A stretch of 64,000 nucleotides of DNA from the NCBI GenBank assembly GCA_905221615.1, contig CAJNDT010006142.1:1-64000 (forward strand), given 5' to 3'. The position numbers and the translations under genes were made by a program. The notes under the pieces are model-generated. The model searched no databases, was not told where the DNA came from, and saw only the letters and a list, made by a program, of their open reading frames with translations. This document shows, in pieces, positions 20,104 to 32,000 of the stretch (the stretch's first letter is position 1; the number at the start of each line of letters is the position of its first letter). This stretch comes from Symbiodinium sp. CCMP2592 (lineage: Eukaryota; Sar; Dinophyceae; Suessiales; Symbiodiniaceae).

Positions 20104-22706
20104 ATGCACGAAGAGGCCTCCGCGGGGCACATGTGGGCTGGGTGTTCATACACCTGGTGCAGACTCTTCCTGCAGTTGTGCATGTGTGCTTTCACACGTG
20201 TCTTCAGTTGCACCTTCCCATGTCATGATGCTTTCAGTGCCATGTGGATGCCTGCTCGTGCAAGCCTTTGCAAGTTTGCTGCCATGGCCAGTGATGCTAA
20301 CAGTTGGCATACGGTCTTTCAGCATGTTAGCGTCACATTCTGCTGTCGTAAGTTCTTACTCCATCCCATGTGGGGTGTCATGTGGATGATCTTTTGGGGA
20401 GTGTATCTGAGCTATCGCATTGCCTCCAGCCGAAGAGCTGTTCCAATGTGGGGGTCACGCTCGGATCCCAGACAAAACGTTGAGGAGCATTATCACACAA
20501 GATGGGATGCTTCTTCAGGTGGGAAGGATGGGTGCAAGAAACAATGCAATCCAAGGTGGATTGCCACTCCTGCGATGTGGGTAGGCGATTGCCGTCGGAG
20601 TTACGGCAGACAGATGCAACGGAAAGCCTCCAGATTTGGGATTGTTTGGCTGGTGCGTTGCCGGGGTGTTTCTAGGGGGTTGATGGTTGGGTCTCCTAGG
20701 AAAGTCAAAGGCTCGACAGCCAGGCGCAGGAGACGCAACAGGTGCCCAACATCCACACAGGGAACGAACCGAGAACAGCCATTCCCTCTTTTGCGGGGAG
20801 GGGGAAAATCATCTGACTTGCTCTCGGGTCTGGCTGCGTTGGTGGCCAAGTGTGAAGAGAATGACCACTCAAGGAGTGAAGGCGAAGACGATGATGACCC
20901 GGAAGCGGAGGCTTTGCTCTCCGAACTTCGCAATCTCATCGCCCGCAAGCCCCGCAATCCTTTGCAAGAGTTGAAGGCCTTGGTCTCTCAATTCTCCCGT
21001 CGCAGAGTATGCATTGATCCCGGCAGGGCAAAGGCTGCCTCTCACACTCGCAAGGTTGAATATGAGGAGCCTGCAAGCTTTGAGTCATGGTCTGCGGTCG
21101 TTAGAGGTAAGCGCAAAAAGAAGCAGCAGGAACCTAATCTTCCTGCCCCTCCCAACTGGAGGTTTCGCTTGGCCGATTGGAGCCCCCCGGCAGGATATCC
21201 GATTGCTGAGGCGCGCTCGCTCTCCGACCTAGGAAGCGCCATAGATGAAGCTGATGGGGTTTCTTTTGTGTTTCAGGCCCGGGATGCACAGGATGCCTGT
21301 GAGGCGGTTAGCGGTTAGCATCCTTAAAGGGGCTATAGGGGATGGAGATTCTATCAATGGGATGGTCTTGTTTGATGGGTCTGAGGATCTGATCGCTGAT
21401 GTTGTTGATGAGGCAACGCTAGTCAGCACTCCTGGGTTAGTGCAAGGTAGGCTGTCTCTGAAGCAAGTGTGGCACATCCCGGTCGGTACGAAACATCCCA
21501 CGCTGACCTCCAGAGCTGTCAAGCCTTTGGTCGTATCTAAGCCACCTCCGTCATTGGCGGCGCAGCGTGCGTCGTCATATGTTCTGCGTCTCTCGGGTGA
21601 TTATCGGTATGCTGGTGAGTCATGGCATGATCTTGTGAAGAATCCCTCAACTGCCTTTCGTGCCTGGGTTGCAGGGTTGGGGATCTCTCAGGCTGCCGTT
21701 ATGGATTGCTGGGGTTTTTCCCGGAATGATCGTTGGTCGGTTTCGGGGCTTATGCGAGTCAGGGATGCTGCTTCAGCTAAGCTCATCTTTGAAGCCAGTG
21801 GCAAACTTTCAAAAAGCCTGCGTCTCTTTTCGGATGTGGTAGGTGACAAATCCTTGGTTAGCTCTGCCTCGAAGGTGGTGTGGAAGGAGTGGACTGAGGA
21901 GGAATCTTATGAGACTTATGTCAACCGTATCCTCAAGGAAAGCTCTATGGAATCGCTCTAGGCCGCAGCCAGCTCGGCATCAAAGTCACTCCTGCGGCTC
22001 CCGATGGACGAACCCTGCTGCTACCTGGAGATTGCAAGGCATCCCGATGCACTGGTCAGGCTCCGATGTGGAGCATCTGCTTTCCACTATAGGGTTTTCG
22101 CAAGTGACTCTTAGTGCAAAGATGCGACGTCGGAAGGGTAGTGAGTGGCTCGTGCGTGCTGTGCGCTCGGACGATAAAGCAGTCATTCAACAGCCCATCG
22201 ATTGGGAGGGAGATGGAAGTCATGTGTCTGACTGTGTTGCCATCAAAGAGGCTTACCGCCGATCCAAGGGTGAAGGAAAGGAGCACATTCGTGTCCATGA
22301 CAGGGGCGTGACTCGTTTTACGTTTGGGGATTTCGCGCCCACCACCAAGAGGTCGCCCTCGCCATCTGTTAAGCCTAGCGCCGCGAAGCTCCCCGTCGCT
22401 GAAGCTCATGTTGCTCGTAAGCGCCCTGCCGAGGATAACAGGACTGATATGGACACCCAAGAGCCCCAGCCTTGGTTCCCGAGTAGCGGTGTTGTTGTCG
22501 CCAACGCGGGTGAGGGCAACTGCCTCTATCACTCCCTTGCCAAATTGGCCAGCACAGCCACCTCAATCAGATCACACCGTCAGGTGCGTGCCTTCACTTG
22601 TGCGGTCCTCAAGAAGGATGACATGCTTCGGGAAAAGTGGGAAGAGCAGGGACGGCCCAATGCGCAGGGTAAGCCGGATAGCCTATCGTGGGAGCAATAC
22701 ATCGCT
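20104..22706 (+). pseudogene. LINE-B ORF1, 5' part with the front half of an OTU protease domain
   Basis: Open frames change at about 21304 (a 7-bp tandem duplication, GCGGTTA twice) and again at about 21955 and 22035. The true start is not clear: the first ~190 codons from 20104 look non-coding, and the frame becomes protein-like near 20680 (basic RRRRNR stretch, acidic EGEDDDDPEAEAL). The last part shows VVVANAGEGNCLYHSLAKLA, the cysteine box of OTU deubiquitinase-type proteases (normally G-D-G-N-C; here Glu). It then runs to SWEQYIA, where YR-1 is inserted. The catalytic His part is found 26.9 kb away at 49634-49900. OTU domains are known in some LINE proteins. Confidence 0.7.
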
Positions 22707-22838
22707 GGTATGTGTGCTTGCTCACGAGTGTTTGGTAATGTTTTTTGCATGCTTGCTGCATTTCATGACACTTCATGTACATTGCAGCAAGCAGGCTCGC
22801 AGCTGCCAGCTCGCCTGCATCGCAGGCTGAAATTTTGT
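22707..22838 (+). repeat. YR-1 repeat A1
   Basis: It matches A2 (40534-40665), 132 bp each, with no difference I can see. It contains a long inverted repeat (GCTTGCTGCA … TGCAGCAAGC) and a terminal hairpin (GCCTGC-ATC-GCAGGC) followed by TGAAATTTTGT. Confidence 0.9.
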
Positions 22839-22952
22839 AGGCTTAACAGGCCTTTCTTTGTAAGCCCTCTAGACCAGGTCTGGAGGCCTCCAATCTGTGT
22901 GGAGTTTAGCTTCACTACATTCCTCTCCCGCTCGCGATAGGGGGAGGAGTGC

Positions 22953-23720
22953 ATGGTTTCAGGCAAGCTGGTCTTTGCAGTTTTCTTTTGCATTTGGCCA
23001 TTGATTTGCATTATGGATCAGTCAGTGCCTGAGAACAGTGATTGTGCTACAGTTGGTACAAATAGTACCGACTTCGAGCAGGACCGTTGCATTGTCAAGA
23101 GATTCCAGAAACGGGCATCACTTCAGCAGGAAATTCCCTCTACTGTGGAAGCCTCGCCCTCTGCAGTGGTCCTTGATGCGGTTGTTGCATCCTTGCAGGA
23201 AGGTCACCATGAGAGTCACTTACCACCTGCATTGGCTCCATCTGTTAGTGGTGATCAGGCAGTGACTCTGGTGGATTCTGCATTTGTCTTGTCTGGACAG
23301 GGCGATCAGCATGAGGCACTTTCTGGTCCTGATGCACCTTCAGGCGGGTCTCGCCCAGCGTCACCATTGTATGATGCGGACTATGATTTGGTAGATCCTT
23401 TGGATACTTCCCTCGAGCTTTCTGCATCTGCTGACAAATCGGGGTCTACATCGTGGGGCCTGGTTTCGCCAGTGCCTGAGAAGAGTGCTACATTGTCATC
23501 GCCAGGGTCACTGCATTTTTCTCCACTCCGTGTGGGGCGGCTTTTATTCGATGACTCTGTCAGGGAGATTACACAGCCTGTGCTGCCGGCCTTTTCTCAG
23601 TTGGAATGCCCTACGGGCCTAGGTGACATGGACTCTCATCCCAAAGCGACTCCTTTGGCTCGCCCAGTACATCTCAGGGAGGGCAGAGGTCGTGCTTCTA
23701 GTGGCTGTCAGGTCGAGTGA
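22953..23720 (+). CDS. YR-1 first ORF, unknown function
   Basis: A 255-residue frame with an ATG start just downstream of A1. It has a hydrophobic N-terminal stretch (KLVFAVFFCIWPLICIM), perhaps a membrane or signal segment. The rest is Ser/Pro/Asp-rich and probably disordered (LPPALAPSVSGDQAVTLVDS, SPLYDADYDLVDPLDTSLEL). Its 3' end overlaps the next frame (23623 on) by ~100 bases in a different frame, so it may once have been the N-terminus of the recombinase polyprotein. No family recognised. Confidence 0.4.
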   Translation: MVSGKLVFAVFFCIWPLICIMDQSVPENSDCATVGTNSTDFEQDRCIVKRFQKRASLQQEIPSTVEASPSAVVLDAVVASLQEGHHESHLPPALAPSVSGDQAVTLVDSAFVLSGQGDQHEALSGPDAPSGGSRPASPLYDADYDLVDPLDTSLELSASADKSGSTSWGLVSPVPEKSATLSSPGSLHFSPLRVGRLLFDDSVREITQPVLPAFSQLECPTGLGDMDSHPKATPLARPVHLREGRGRASSGCQVE

Positions 23721-24074
23721 AGTTGCTAAGGCCAGGCCGGCCTTTCCGCTTCGGGCCTCCGTTGGAGTGCCTCGGGTTACTCCCAAGCCTCGGCCGGTAC
23801 CTTCGGCTCGCGGAGCATATGCATCCTATCCGTCTGAACAATTGCATTCTTCTGCTCAGGCATCGGGGGCTATCTCGAAGAGTTCGCCTCCATCTCAGGG
23901 TACAGGGACCTCACTCCATTCTGGTGTGGCCCCAGAGCTGCCGTCTGGACCATTGTTGACCAAAGGTCCTTGTGCCAAGAGAGGCATTGATCTCCTTCAT
24001 TCAGGAGCAACCAAGGGAAGCTCCAAGGTGGTCAAGCAATCCGAGGTCCATTCCACTCAGTGGTCCCGGGCTCT
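23623..24074 (+). pseudogene. YR-1 recombinase ORF, 5' part (cut by LINE-A)
   Basis: A Ser/Pro/Ala-rich frame (for example FPLRASVGVPRVTPKPRPVP) ends in STQWSRAL at the LINE-A insertion point. On the far side of LINE-A the frame resumes with SRALQLWSELCEFA. Because the 13-bp target duplication encodes SRAL on both sides, the join is in frame. This is the disordered N-terminus of the YR-1 recombinase. Confidence 0.6.
24062..24074. repeat. LINE-A target-site duplication, left
   Basis: GGTCCCGGGCTCT, repeated exactly at 32512-32524. Confidence 0.85.
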
Positions 24075-24301
24075 AGGCGTTTGGCACAAGCACAGTGACG
24101 GGTCCTTGACCCAGCCCGCGCTCTAGGAGCGCTCGAGTGCTTCAAAGTTTCAACTTTTAGGACTAGGACTTCACTTCCGTAGTCCCGCCCCCACCTTTGG
24201 CAGTGTGGCATCACAGCTTTACTTCACAGCTTTCTTCACAGTTTCGGTGTCCTAGCTGGTGTTCCCTCCCAGTAAGTTTTTCCTAGAATTTTTACCGCGC
24301 C

Positions 24302-27300
24302 ATGGCCGACGTAGCCATGGCCAAGAAAGAGGAGCAGGAGTCCCAGGAAGCTCCCGCGCTGGAGCCGACGGAGGTGCCCAGCGCACCAAGTGAGCCGATG
24401 GCCGCCGGGCCAACGCTACCGCAGCTGGCGCCGCGCACAGGCGGCGATGAGATTGCCCAGGAAGAGTTGGCACAGTTTCGAGAATGGCAAAAGCAGAAGG
24501 CCGAGGCAAAGGCCCACGCCGCGCCGACCTCGCCACCAAAGAAGCAGAGGACCGATGATGAGGAAGACATGGCAGAATTTGAGGTGAAGCTCGTGGACCT
24601 TGACATCAACTTTGCGGACCTGGATCCAGAACTGCAGAACAAGCTTCGGAGCAGCAAGAGCTCCCGCCGAGATTTTCTGGCTATCCACACAACAGACAGA
24701 CTTTATAATCCCACAGATGGCACATGGTCGGAGCAGCCTACCACGAAGAAGAGAGATTTTGGAAGCATTACTGAAAGAGCCATGCCAAACTTGACGGCAG
24801 AGGACAACGTGCAGCAAGCCATGCTGCAGTACCACCAGAAGAGCATCCTTCCTTCCCTGGACCAGTTGCAGATGTGCTGCGATCAATTTTACAAGATGGC
24901 ACAACATGAGTTCGCGATGACACAGTATACCCTGGACAGGCATTCCAGCCAACTGCAGGTGCTGGAGCGTTCCAAGGCCAACAAAACCATACTTTTGCTG
25001 GATTTACCGCCAATTTTCAACAAGAAGACTCTGGACGCAAATGTTGGGTATTATCTGCAAGCCGCCGGCCTCCAATGGGACCAGGTGGCGGCAATGCACA
25101 ATCATATGGTTTCCTCCGCCTCTTCACTTGTTCGCCTTGAATTTCTCACTGAACAGCAAGCTGCCCAGTTTAGGGACCAGATGAGACAAGGTCGCCGTTA
25201 CTGGCGCGACCCCCAGCAGCAAGACCACAAGATCAGGATTGAGCAGGATCAGCCATTGGAAGACAGATTGGCTATGCAACCGTATCATGCTCTACTTGAC
25301 GTCCTCGCCGAGCTCTATGTGGAAGAAACTGGAGAAGACACCCACGCCTCCCTACAGACCTGGAGGCAGACACTGCAGATCTGGACCCCTAAGGGGGTGG
25401 AGCCCAAGCAACTTATTGGGCAGGTGAGCTACGTGCTTGATCCGCGCTTTGCGCGCCGCTACTCATGCTTGCTTTTGGTACATGACAGATTCTACGACGC
25501 GGCCCTGACAAGATGGCATGCAAAATTTTCGCGGAGACTTCGGGATACCTTATTTCTGGCACAGGCGCTCAAGCGCGCCACTTCTGACCGCACGACTGTG
25601 CAACGCGCTTCCTACGACAAGGCCTTCGACCTCACTACTGCCTCCCACGCGCAGGCTTTCCCTTACACGGTGATGCCGGTACGCATTTCGGATGATCTGG
25701 CTTCTATGCTTGAGTCTCACCCCATGTTGCCTTTTCAAGGCGCTGGCGGCATGACCGCCTTGACGGCCCAGGCTTTCTTAGATCAGGGTTTTGAGGATTA
25801 CGGCAAAGGCTCCCCTAGGGCTAAGGGAGCCGGAAAAGGTAAGCCCCAAACCAAATCCCGAAACGATCGCCAGGATCAATGGACTCCCCAGATGGGCAAA
25901 GGCAGCAGTCACCGATCTTCTTACCAAGGATGGTCCCAGAAATCCGGATGGTCTGACTACAACACATACCAGAAGCCCAAAGATAAAGGCCAGGCCAAGG
26001 GCCAATGGAAGGAACGCGACCATGACTCCAGAAACAACTGGAAGAAGGACGACGACCAGGATAACAATGATAGTTGGGGCGCCTGGGGTTCAGGTTCCTG
26101 GGCCCCCTCCAGAACACCTAAAGGCCCAATTTTCGGAGGATCGGGCAAAAGCTCCCCACAGCAACAGACCCAGCACAACAAAGGTAAAGGCCACAGTCAC
26201 ATTCAGCCAGTCTTTATTTGCGAGCATTGCTCCTGTGCCCTGGGTTACTGCGTTGATTGCCCTAAGTGTAAGGAACACCCAGTGCCCCCCGGTTTCATGT
26301 GGAAAGACACGGTCCCCTGGAAGACTCTCATTTGCCCATGTACCACCAACGACCAACAACTCTGTGATAAACCCCTAGGCTTCGCACAGAACTGTAGTTT
26401 CTGCCAGGAGCATCGTAAGTACTGGTCTTCTAAGCAGGCCCAAGACTCCTGGACCTCCCTTCCCACGGCAACGAAGTGCATGGTATTGCAGCTAGACCGC
26501 ATCTTGTTTGATTTTGACCCTATCATGCAAGCCCCAGAGGTCACAACCAAATTCATTGCAGCAATGAAAGAAACCTACGAAGGTACGAACTTTAGCTCTT
26601 TTTCGCCCCAGCAACACGCCGCCTACTGGGTGGTCAGTGTTTTTGAAGCAGACCTTACGGCCCTGATGCCCCCCCCTAAGCCGACGCGACTCCCTTGGAG
26701 TAACCCTAGCTGGGCCCTTACAGAGGAACACATCGTTAACATGTGGGGCCCGTTATACGAACCAGTTCTCCAGGCCACCTTTTACACAGCATCCTGGTTT
26801 GCACAGTACTTTAAGGAAGTGTGGAGCAAACACTTTGATGACCTAACGGTACATTACAACTTGGGAGACTGGGCACGCATAGTCGATGTCTCCCATTCCC
26901 CAATACTCCCCTGGGATAGGCTGATTGCTTCTTCCCTGTGGCTTGCCTATGAACAGGCTAAGCAGGAACAGGAAAACCCCCCAGACCTGGCATGGGACCA
27001 ACCTTCACTAGAATGGCTACTACAAGGAGCATGGAAGCGCACCAGCACAGATCTTTTTCAGACCCTAGCTGAGGAATTTGTGTGGTACCTAGACAACGAC
27101 CCCACCCTCAAAGCCTGCATCCAAGCCACCCCCCCTTTCGACAACAAGGGTGTGGGAACTTCGGCAGGGTTTGGTTCATTGTACTTTGATGCTGTCTTTT
27201 GGCAGATAGCCGCGGTGTATGGAGTCCTCAGAGACACAAAGAAGTCCCAACTTCAGGCCCCCAACGATCAGCTAGTCAAACTGCTAGAATACATTTTGCC

Positions 27301-27502
27301 GCTAATGCAGATTAGCACACAGGAGGTACAGGCGGTCCAATGGCGGGCCCACGTCAACAAAGGCAACATCATGGAAACCTTGATGTTAGCATTAGCAGAA
27401 GGAGGTGCGCACTTGCTAGCGTGGCGCACAGCCTGGGCGATGTTTCAACACCAGCATAAGGACACAAGATATCCTTGGGTACAAGTTGTTTCGGTCTACT
27501 GA
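24302..27502 (+). CDS. LINE-A ORF1 protein (nucleic-acid-binding, Gag-like)
   Basis: 1066 residues, ATG start. Residues ~1-110 are acidic and charged with a helical stretch (EIAQEELAQFREWQKQKAEA). About residues 220-300 may form an RRM-like fold (KTILLLDLPPIFNKKTL … SLVRLEFLTEQQAAQF). Residues ~500-640 are Gly/Lys/Gln/Ser/Trp-rich and disordered, a likely RNA-binding region. A Cys/His-rich module follows at ~640-710 (CEHCSCALGYCVDCPKCKEH, then CPC…CDK…CSFCQEH), probably a zinc-binding unit. The last third is helical with many Trp. Such proteins package LINE RNA. The frame is uninterrupted, suggesting a young insertion. The RRM call is tentative. Confidence 0.75.
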   Translation: MADVAMAKKEEQESQEAPALEPTEVPSAPSEPMAAGPTLPQLAPRTGGDEIAQEELAQFREWQKQKAEAKAHAAPTSPPKKQRTDDEEDMAEFEVKLVDLDINFADLDPELQNKLRSSKSSRRDFLAIHTTDRLYNPTDGTWSEQPTTKKRDFGSITERAMPNLTAEDNVQQAMLQYHQKSILPSLDQLQMCCDQFYKMAQHEFAMTQYTLDRHSSQLQVLERSKANKTILLLDLPPIFNKKTLDANVGYYLQAAGLQWDQVAAMHNHMVSSASSLVRLEFLTEQQAAQFRDQMRQGRRYWRDPQQQDHKIRIEQDQPLEDRLAMQPYHALLDVLAELYVEETGEDTHASLQTWRQTLQIWTPKGVEPKQLIGQVSYVLDPRFARRYSCLLLVHDRFYDAALTRWHAKFSRRLRDTLFLAQALKRATSDRTTVQRASYDKAFDLTTASHAQAFPYTVMPVRISDDLASMLESHPMLPFQGAGGMTALTAQAFLDQGFEDYGKGSPRAKGAGKGKPQTKSRNDRQDQWTPQMGKGSSHRSSYQGWSQKSGWSDYNTYQKPKDKGQAKGQWKERDHDSRNNWKKDDDQDNNDSWGAWGSGSWAPSRTPKGPIFGGSGKSSPQQQTQHNKGKGHSHIQPVFICEHCSCALGYCVDCPKCKEHPVPPGFMWKDTVPWKTLICPCTTNDQQLCDKPLGFAQNCSFCQEHRKYWSSKQAQDSWTSLPTATKCMVLQLDRILFDFDPIMQAPEVTTKFIAAMKETYEGTNFSSFSPQQHAAYWVVSVFEADLTALMPPPKPTRLPWSNPSWALTEEHIVNMWGPLYEPVLQATFYTASWFAQYFKEVWSKHFDDLTVHYNLGDWARIVDVSHSPILPWDRLIASSLWLAYEQAKQEQENPPDLAWDQPSLEWLLQGAWKRTSTDLFQTLAEEFVWYLDNDPTLKACIQATPPFDNKGVGTSAGFGSLYFDAVFWQIAAVYGVLRDTKKSQLQAPNDQLVKLLEYILPLMQISTQEVQAVQWRAHVNKGNIMETLMLALAEGGAHLLAWRTAWAMFQHQHKDTRYPWVQVVSVY

Positions 27503-27556
27503 CCTTGGCCTCAGAGCCACCTTTTCAGCAGCCCACAGAGACCCCCACAGCCTTAC

Positions 27557-29026
27557 TTGAAGCCTACTAACGTACACTTCCAACAGGCCCAAATCCACTC
27601 AAACTTTCAACCACCCTCTCTCCTCGACCTTATAAGCCAGCCCCCACACCCTCAAAGCAGCGGCGACCTACAGATTACCGTTAGGATTTGCAAGTTGCTC
27701 TTAAGGAGCACACAGATTGCCATTAGCTCCCAATGGGCGCAACAGATTGCCAATAGGACACTGATTGCCAATACCCCTTCGGGGGAACCAAAGATTGCCA
27801 GTAGCAAGAGCAACGCTCTTTTACAGCTGTGCCAGAGAAACCAGCAGACGAGTTTTGGGGTGATTCCCCATTTGTGCCAGCCTTTTCTTCCCGTTTGCCC
27901 TCGGTTCCCCTTTGCCGTTCAGGTTCAGGGTTCTGAGAGGCAAGGGTCTTCCTTCTCTTCGTCTTGTTTTGCCACGGGCCGTCAAGACGCCGCAACGGAC
28001 TTTTGGTTCGAGTCGAGAAAAAATCGCAACCGCTTCCTGCATGCTTTGAGGGGAAATCATTGGTGTCGACTTTGTAATTGCTCGCTAGTTGACAGAGAGT
28101 TTGCATATTGTCCTGAAATTTTCCATTCGATACCTATTTGTCTCAAGAATGGAATGGCAGTACACAAATACCATTACTGCAGCGCCCACCTCTCTTTATG
28201 GTTTTTTAGACGGGGCACTCGCCACTATTCCGTCTATTACGGAAACAAGGCACGCAATCTATATGGTCACATTTGTGCTGCGAGAGCCGCCAGAGGCACG
28301 CCGGGGGACCACGGCCGCCCCAAACAATTACTCCGCAACTTTTTTGGCTTACATAACGGCGCTAATCGCCACACCATAGCACAGGCTAGTGGTCACGAAT
28401 CTCGCTGTGCGTCGGAGGGAAAACGGAATCATCAATGCCTTAGATCCACGAAAGCTATGCTTGCGCGACAATCTAAGTACAACGCCAGCCGCTCTAGTTC
28501 CAGACGGGATTATAGACAATGGGTCCATGACGCGCTGGAGGGTGGAAAATTTACCCTGGTCCTTCCCCGGCTCCCTCCGAAAAGGGTAACGAATAGCCCT
28601 GCCCAACTCGAAAGAGCCTATGGCAGAGGGAACACAGCGCCAACTCTAGGATCTAGGACTCATCTTTTCAGATCCTACGTGCAGCCTTCGCTTTTAGATC
28701 TACCAACGCGCCTTCTTGGATGGCGCCCTGAACGCAACAGACTACACGTATGTACTTTTAACATCGAAACACTAATTGGACATGGGAAACAGGAAGCCCT
28801 AGCGGGCTTCGCGAGACAAAGGAAGATTGATATCCTGGCATTACAGGAGACGAAGTCCACTTCTTCAGACGAACGTAGAATAGGCGGAGGTAAACTCCTC
28901 CTTTCGGGCACGCCCACGGAGCACATGGCAGGGGTGGGCTTTTACATCCCTGCCCACCGCATACCGCTGGTATCCGACTTTCTTCCCTTATTACCCTACG
29001 CACACAGCCAATCCCGACTCATCTAG
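27557..29026 (+). pseudogene. LINE-A ORF2, N-terminal region and first half of the endonuclease
   Basis: The start is uncertain. The first ~60 codons run over repeated GATTGCCA words and may be leader. A Cys/His group (WCRLCNC … CPEIFHSIPIC … HKYHYC) at residues ~170-215 may bind zinc. The C-terminal end is the start of an APE-type endonuclease: VCTFNIETL, then ILALQETK with the catalytic Glu, and GVGFYIP. The frame stops at 29026; the second half resumes in another frame at about 29027 (VTLYAPSQL). That single indel breaks an otherwise intact ORF2. Confidence 0.7.
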
Positions 29027-32000
29027 TAACGCTATATGCGCCTAGTCAGCTCTCGGACCCCCACGCCGATGAAGCCCGAAAAGATAAATTTTGGGACGAT
29101 CTCCAAGAAATCCATCGCAATCTTCCTCGCCCTTCCTTGATTCTTTGTATGGGAGATCTTAACGCAAGAATTATTCCGACGGAATTGGAAGAATTTTCGG
29201 CACATATCGGTAAAGCAGTCTTCTTAAGCGACGCCCCTGCGGACGACACGTATACCACCAATTATTTCAAGCTGCTGGACTTTTTGGTACACAATGACTA
29301 CCTGATCGCATCATCCTTCCACACGCGCCCGGCTTCCCAGATCATTTCATATAGGGAGATCGCGTCCTCCCCGGAGGCATCTCCCACACAACCAGACAAC
29401 ACAGACTTCTCTTGCCTTGATCATGTGTTGGCGCCCATGACGTCACTGCACAATATCAAAGCCGCGTCCACCAGGACCAGTTGGAAACTACCGTGGTTTC
29501 ACCGCCACTACCCACTTTCATTCACGATCACCTTTGACAAGTTTCAAAAACCCCCTAAACCTCCGCCACCTAAAATCACGCCTCCTCGAACCAAAGACGA
29601 CCAACTCAAATTTAAGCGAGAATTCGCGGAAGCATTTGCGCACGTAACGCAACAACCAGTCCACTTCTTAGGCACTGCCCCTGTGTTGGACGCGCCTTGC
29701 GTATACACAGACGGTGCTTGCCCTGATCAATATAATGTTCGAGTAGGCAATCCAGCCGGATGGGGCTTCACAATCCATCACAACCATACCTGGACTGACT
29801 CATGGGGCCCAGTGGGCCACAACTTAGAGCTCCAGGTCGTGGGCTCTAACAATACCGCCGAGCTACAGGCCCTATTAGAGGCACTGGATTATATCGCCAG
29901 ACACAAAACCCATCTCTCGATTTCTGCTCTTAACGTTTATACCGATTCCCAGCTCGCTTACGATTTTCTCCATGGCCTCTCCATACCCACGCAACACCTT
30001 CAACTCTTAACCAAATTACGCATCCTCCTGGATCACCTTCTCTCCAGTATCACCGTATCGCTACTGAAAATCAAAGGACATTCGGGTCACGACGGAAACG
30101 AACGCGCCGACACCTTAGCCAAGAAAGGAGTTACCTCCTTCTCCACAATCGGGAGGCATTCCTACCCCCCCCGACAACCTTTGAGCGATACCATACGTCT
30201 TTCCGCCCCACCCATATTCGAGAAGCTTTCGGTGGAAGAACAAGCCACAGCGCTCCAGGAAGCTGCGCTGAAGATAGCGCCCCGCACTAAACAGGAACGC
30301 ACCTACCATAAAGAATACTTATCGGAACCGACCAAACGACTCATCGATCGCATTTCCTCGACCTCCCCGGATGACCACGAAGCTTTGCAAAAACTCCGTA
30401 AAGCCATCAAACGACGTGCCCGTAAAGACAAAAAACAACACCTGTGCGATAACCTGCTCCAAGATTCTAAAGGCCCCCCCTCAAAGCAATGGTCCACTCT
30501 CAAATTTCTGCGTAAGGACTACACACCAAGAACCCAAGGAATTCGCAAACCTAATGGCCAGATGTCCACCAAAGCCGCTAAACCCGATGTATTGGCTAGC
30601 CATTTAGCCACTAAAGTCTGGAATCACAGAAACCTCCCAGAACTCCCTTCCGAACCTATTTTCCCCCCGGCTCCCATTGACACCAGTCCATTTACGGAAC
30701 CCGAATTATTAAGGGCGCTGGCGCGCCTCAAGAATCGCAAAGCCCCTGGCCCCGATCAATTGCCGGCGGAAATTTGGAAGTTCGCGCCTAGATCGGTTCA
30801 TGTTGCGCTACTGGCGCACTTTAACAAAACCTTTAAGCAGGCAATCTCGCCTAAATCCTGGAAGGTGGCAGACATAGTGATGATCTTTAAGGGTAAAAAG
30901 AAAGACCCCACTCTCCCTGCAAGCTACCGCCCCATCTCATTGATCAACACGGTTTACAAGTTATATGCTTGTCTTCTCCATGACAGATTAAAAACGGCTA
31001 TTGATGACCGTATCTCGCCGGTTCAGTTCGGTTTTAGAGCCGGCAAATCCACCTCTACGCCTCTATTTGTCCTTCGACGATTGCTTGAATTACATGAACG
31101 ACACCAGGAATCCTTCTATGCTCTGTTCCTTGATTGGTCACAGGCTTTTGACTCAGTCTCCCACCCAGCGTTGCGCAACGCACTGCAGCGAGTAGGTCTC
31201 CCCGATACATTCATTAATCCGGTACTGTCAATATACGCAGACTGTCATTTTCGAGTGAAGGACGCGGGCTATACGTCCCGCCCGCAAGCCTTCGCCCAGG
31301 GCATCCGCCAGGGATGCCCCTTATCGCCGTATTTGTTTATCATTACCCTTTCAGTGCTTTTTCATGATACGTACACAGCATACGTGGCAGAGTATGGCCC
31401 CCGACCTTCAGTACTTACTACCGATTTTCGCCTTACAGACATAGAGTACGCCGACGATACAGTCTTATTATCTCGCACGAGACTGTCCCTACACCGTTTT
31501 CTTCACACATTACAGGCCCACTCTTACAAAAGGGGCATGTCCTTGAATCACGAGAAGTGCCAGCTTCTCTGTATCAACACTGATTTGCCCATATACCTAA
31601 CCGATACCACAACCCACCCTTGCCAATGTGACTTCTGTTGCATGAGAAGCAACCCACAGCTACCCCCAGAACTCCGCATAGATCCTAAACCCCACGCCGA
31701 TTACTTAGGAGCTGTTCTAACTCATAATTCAGCCGCCAAAGCGGACGCTAAAAAGCGATATGCGCAGGCCTCGCACGCGGCCAAATGTCTACATGACTTC
31801 TTTAGGCACCCCTCCATAACCATTAAGCGAAAGCTGCTAGTTCATTCCCAGATCGTGTTGGCCATCCTTCTGTATGGCTCGGAATCGCAGATGTATTTAC
31901 AACCTGACCTTACTAAACTGAACAAGCTACACTACAAGGTCCTTAGACAGATCTTCAACATCAAAAGTTCCTTTTATCATAAAGTTTTGGAACCATCGGA

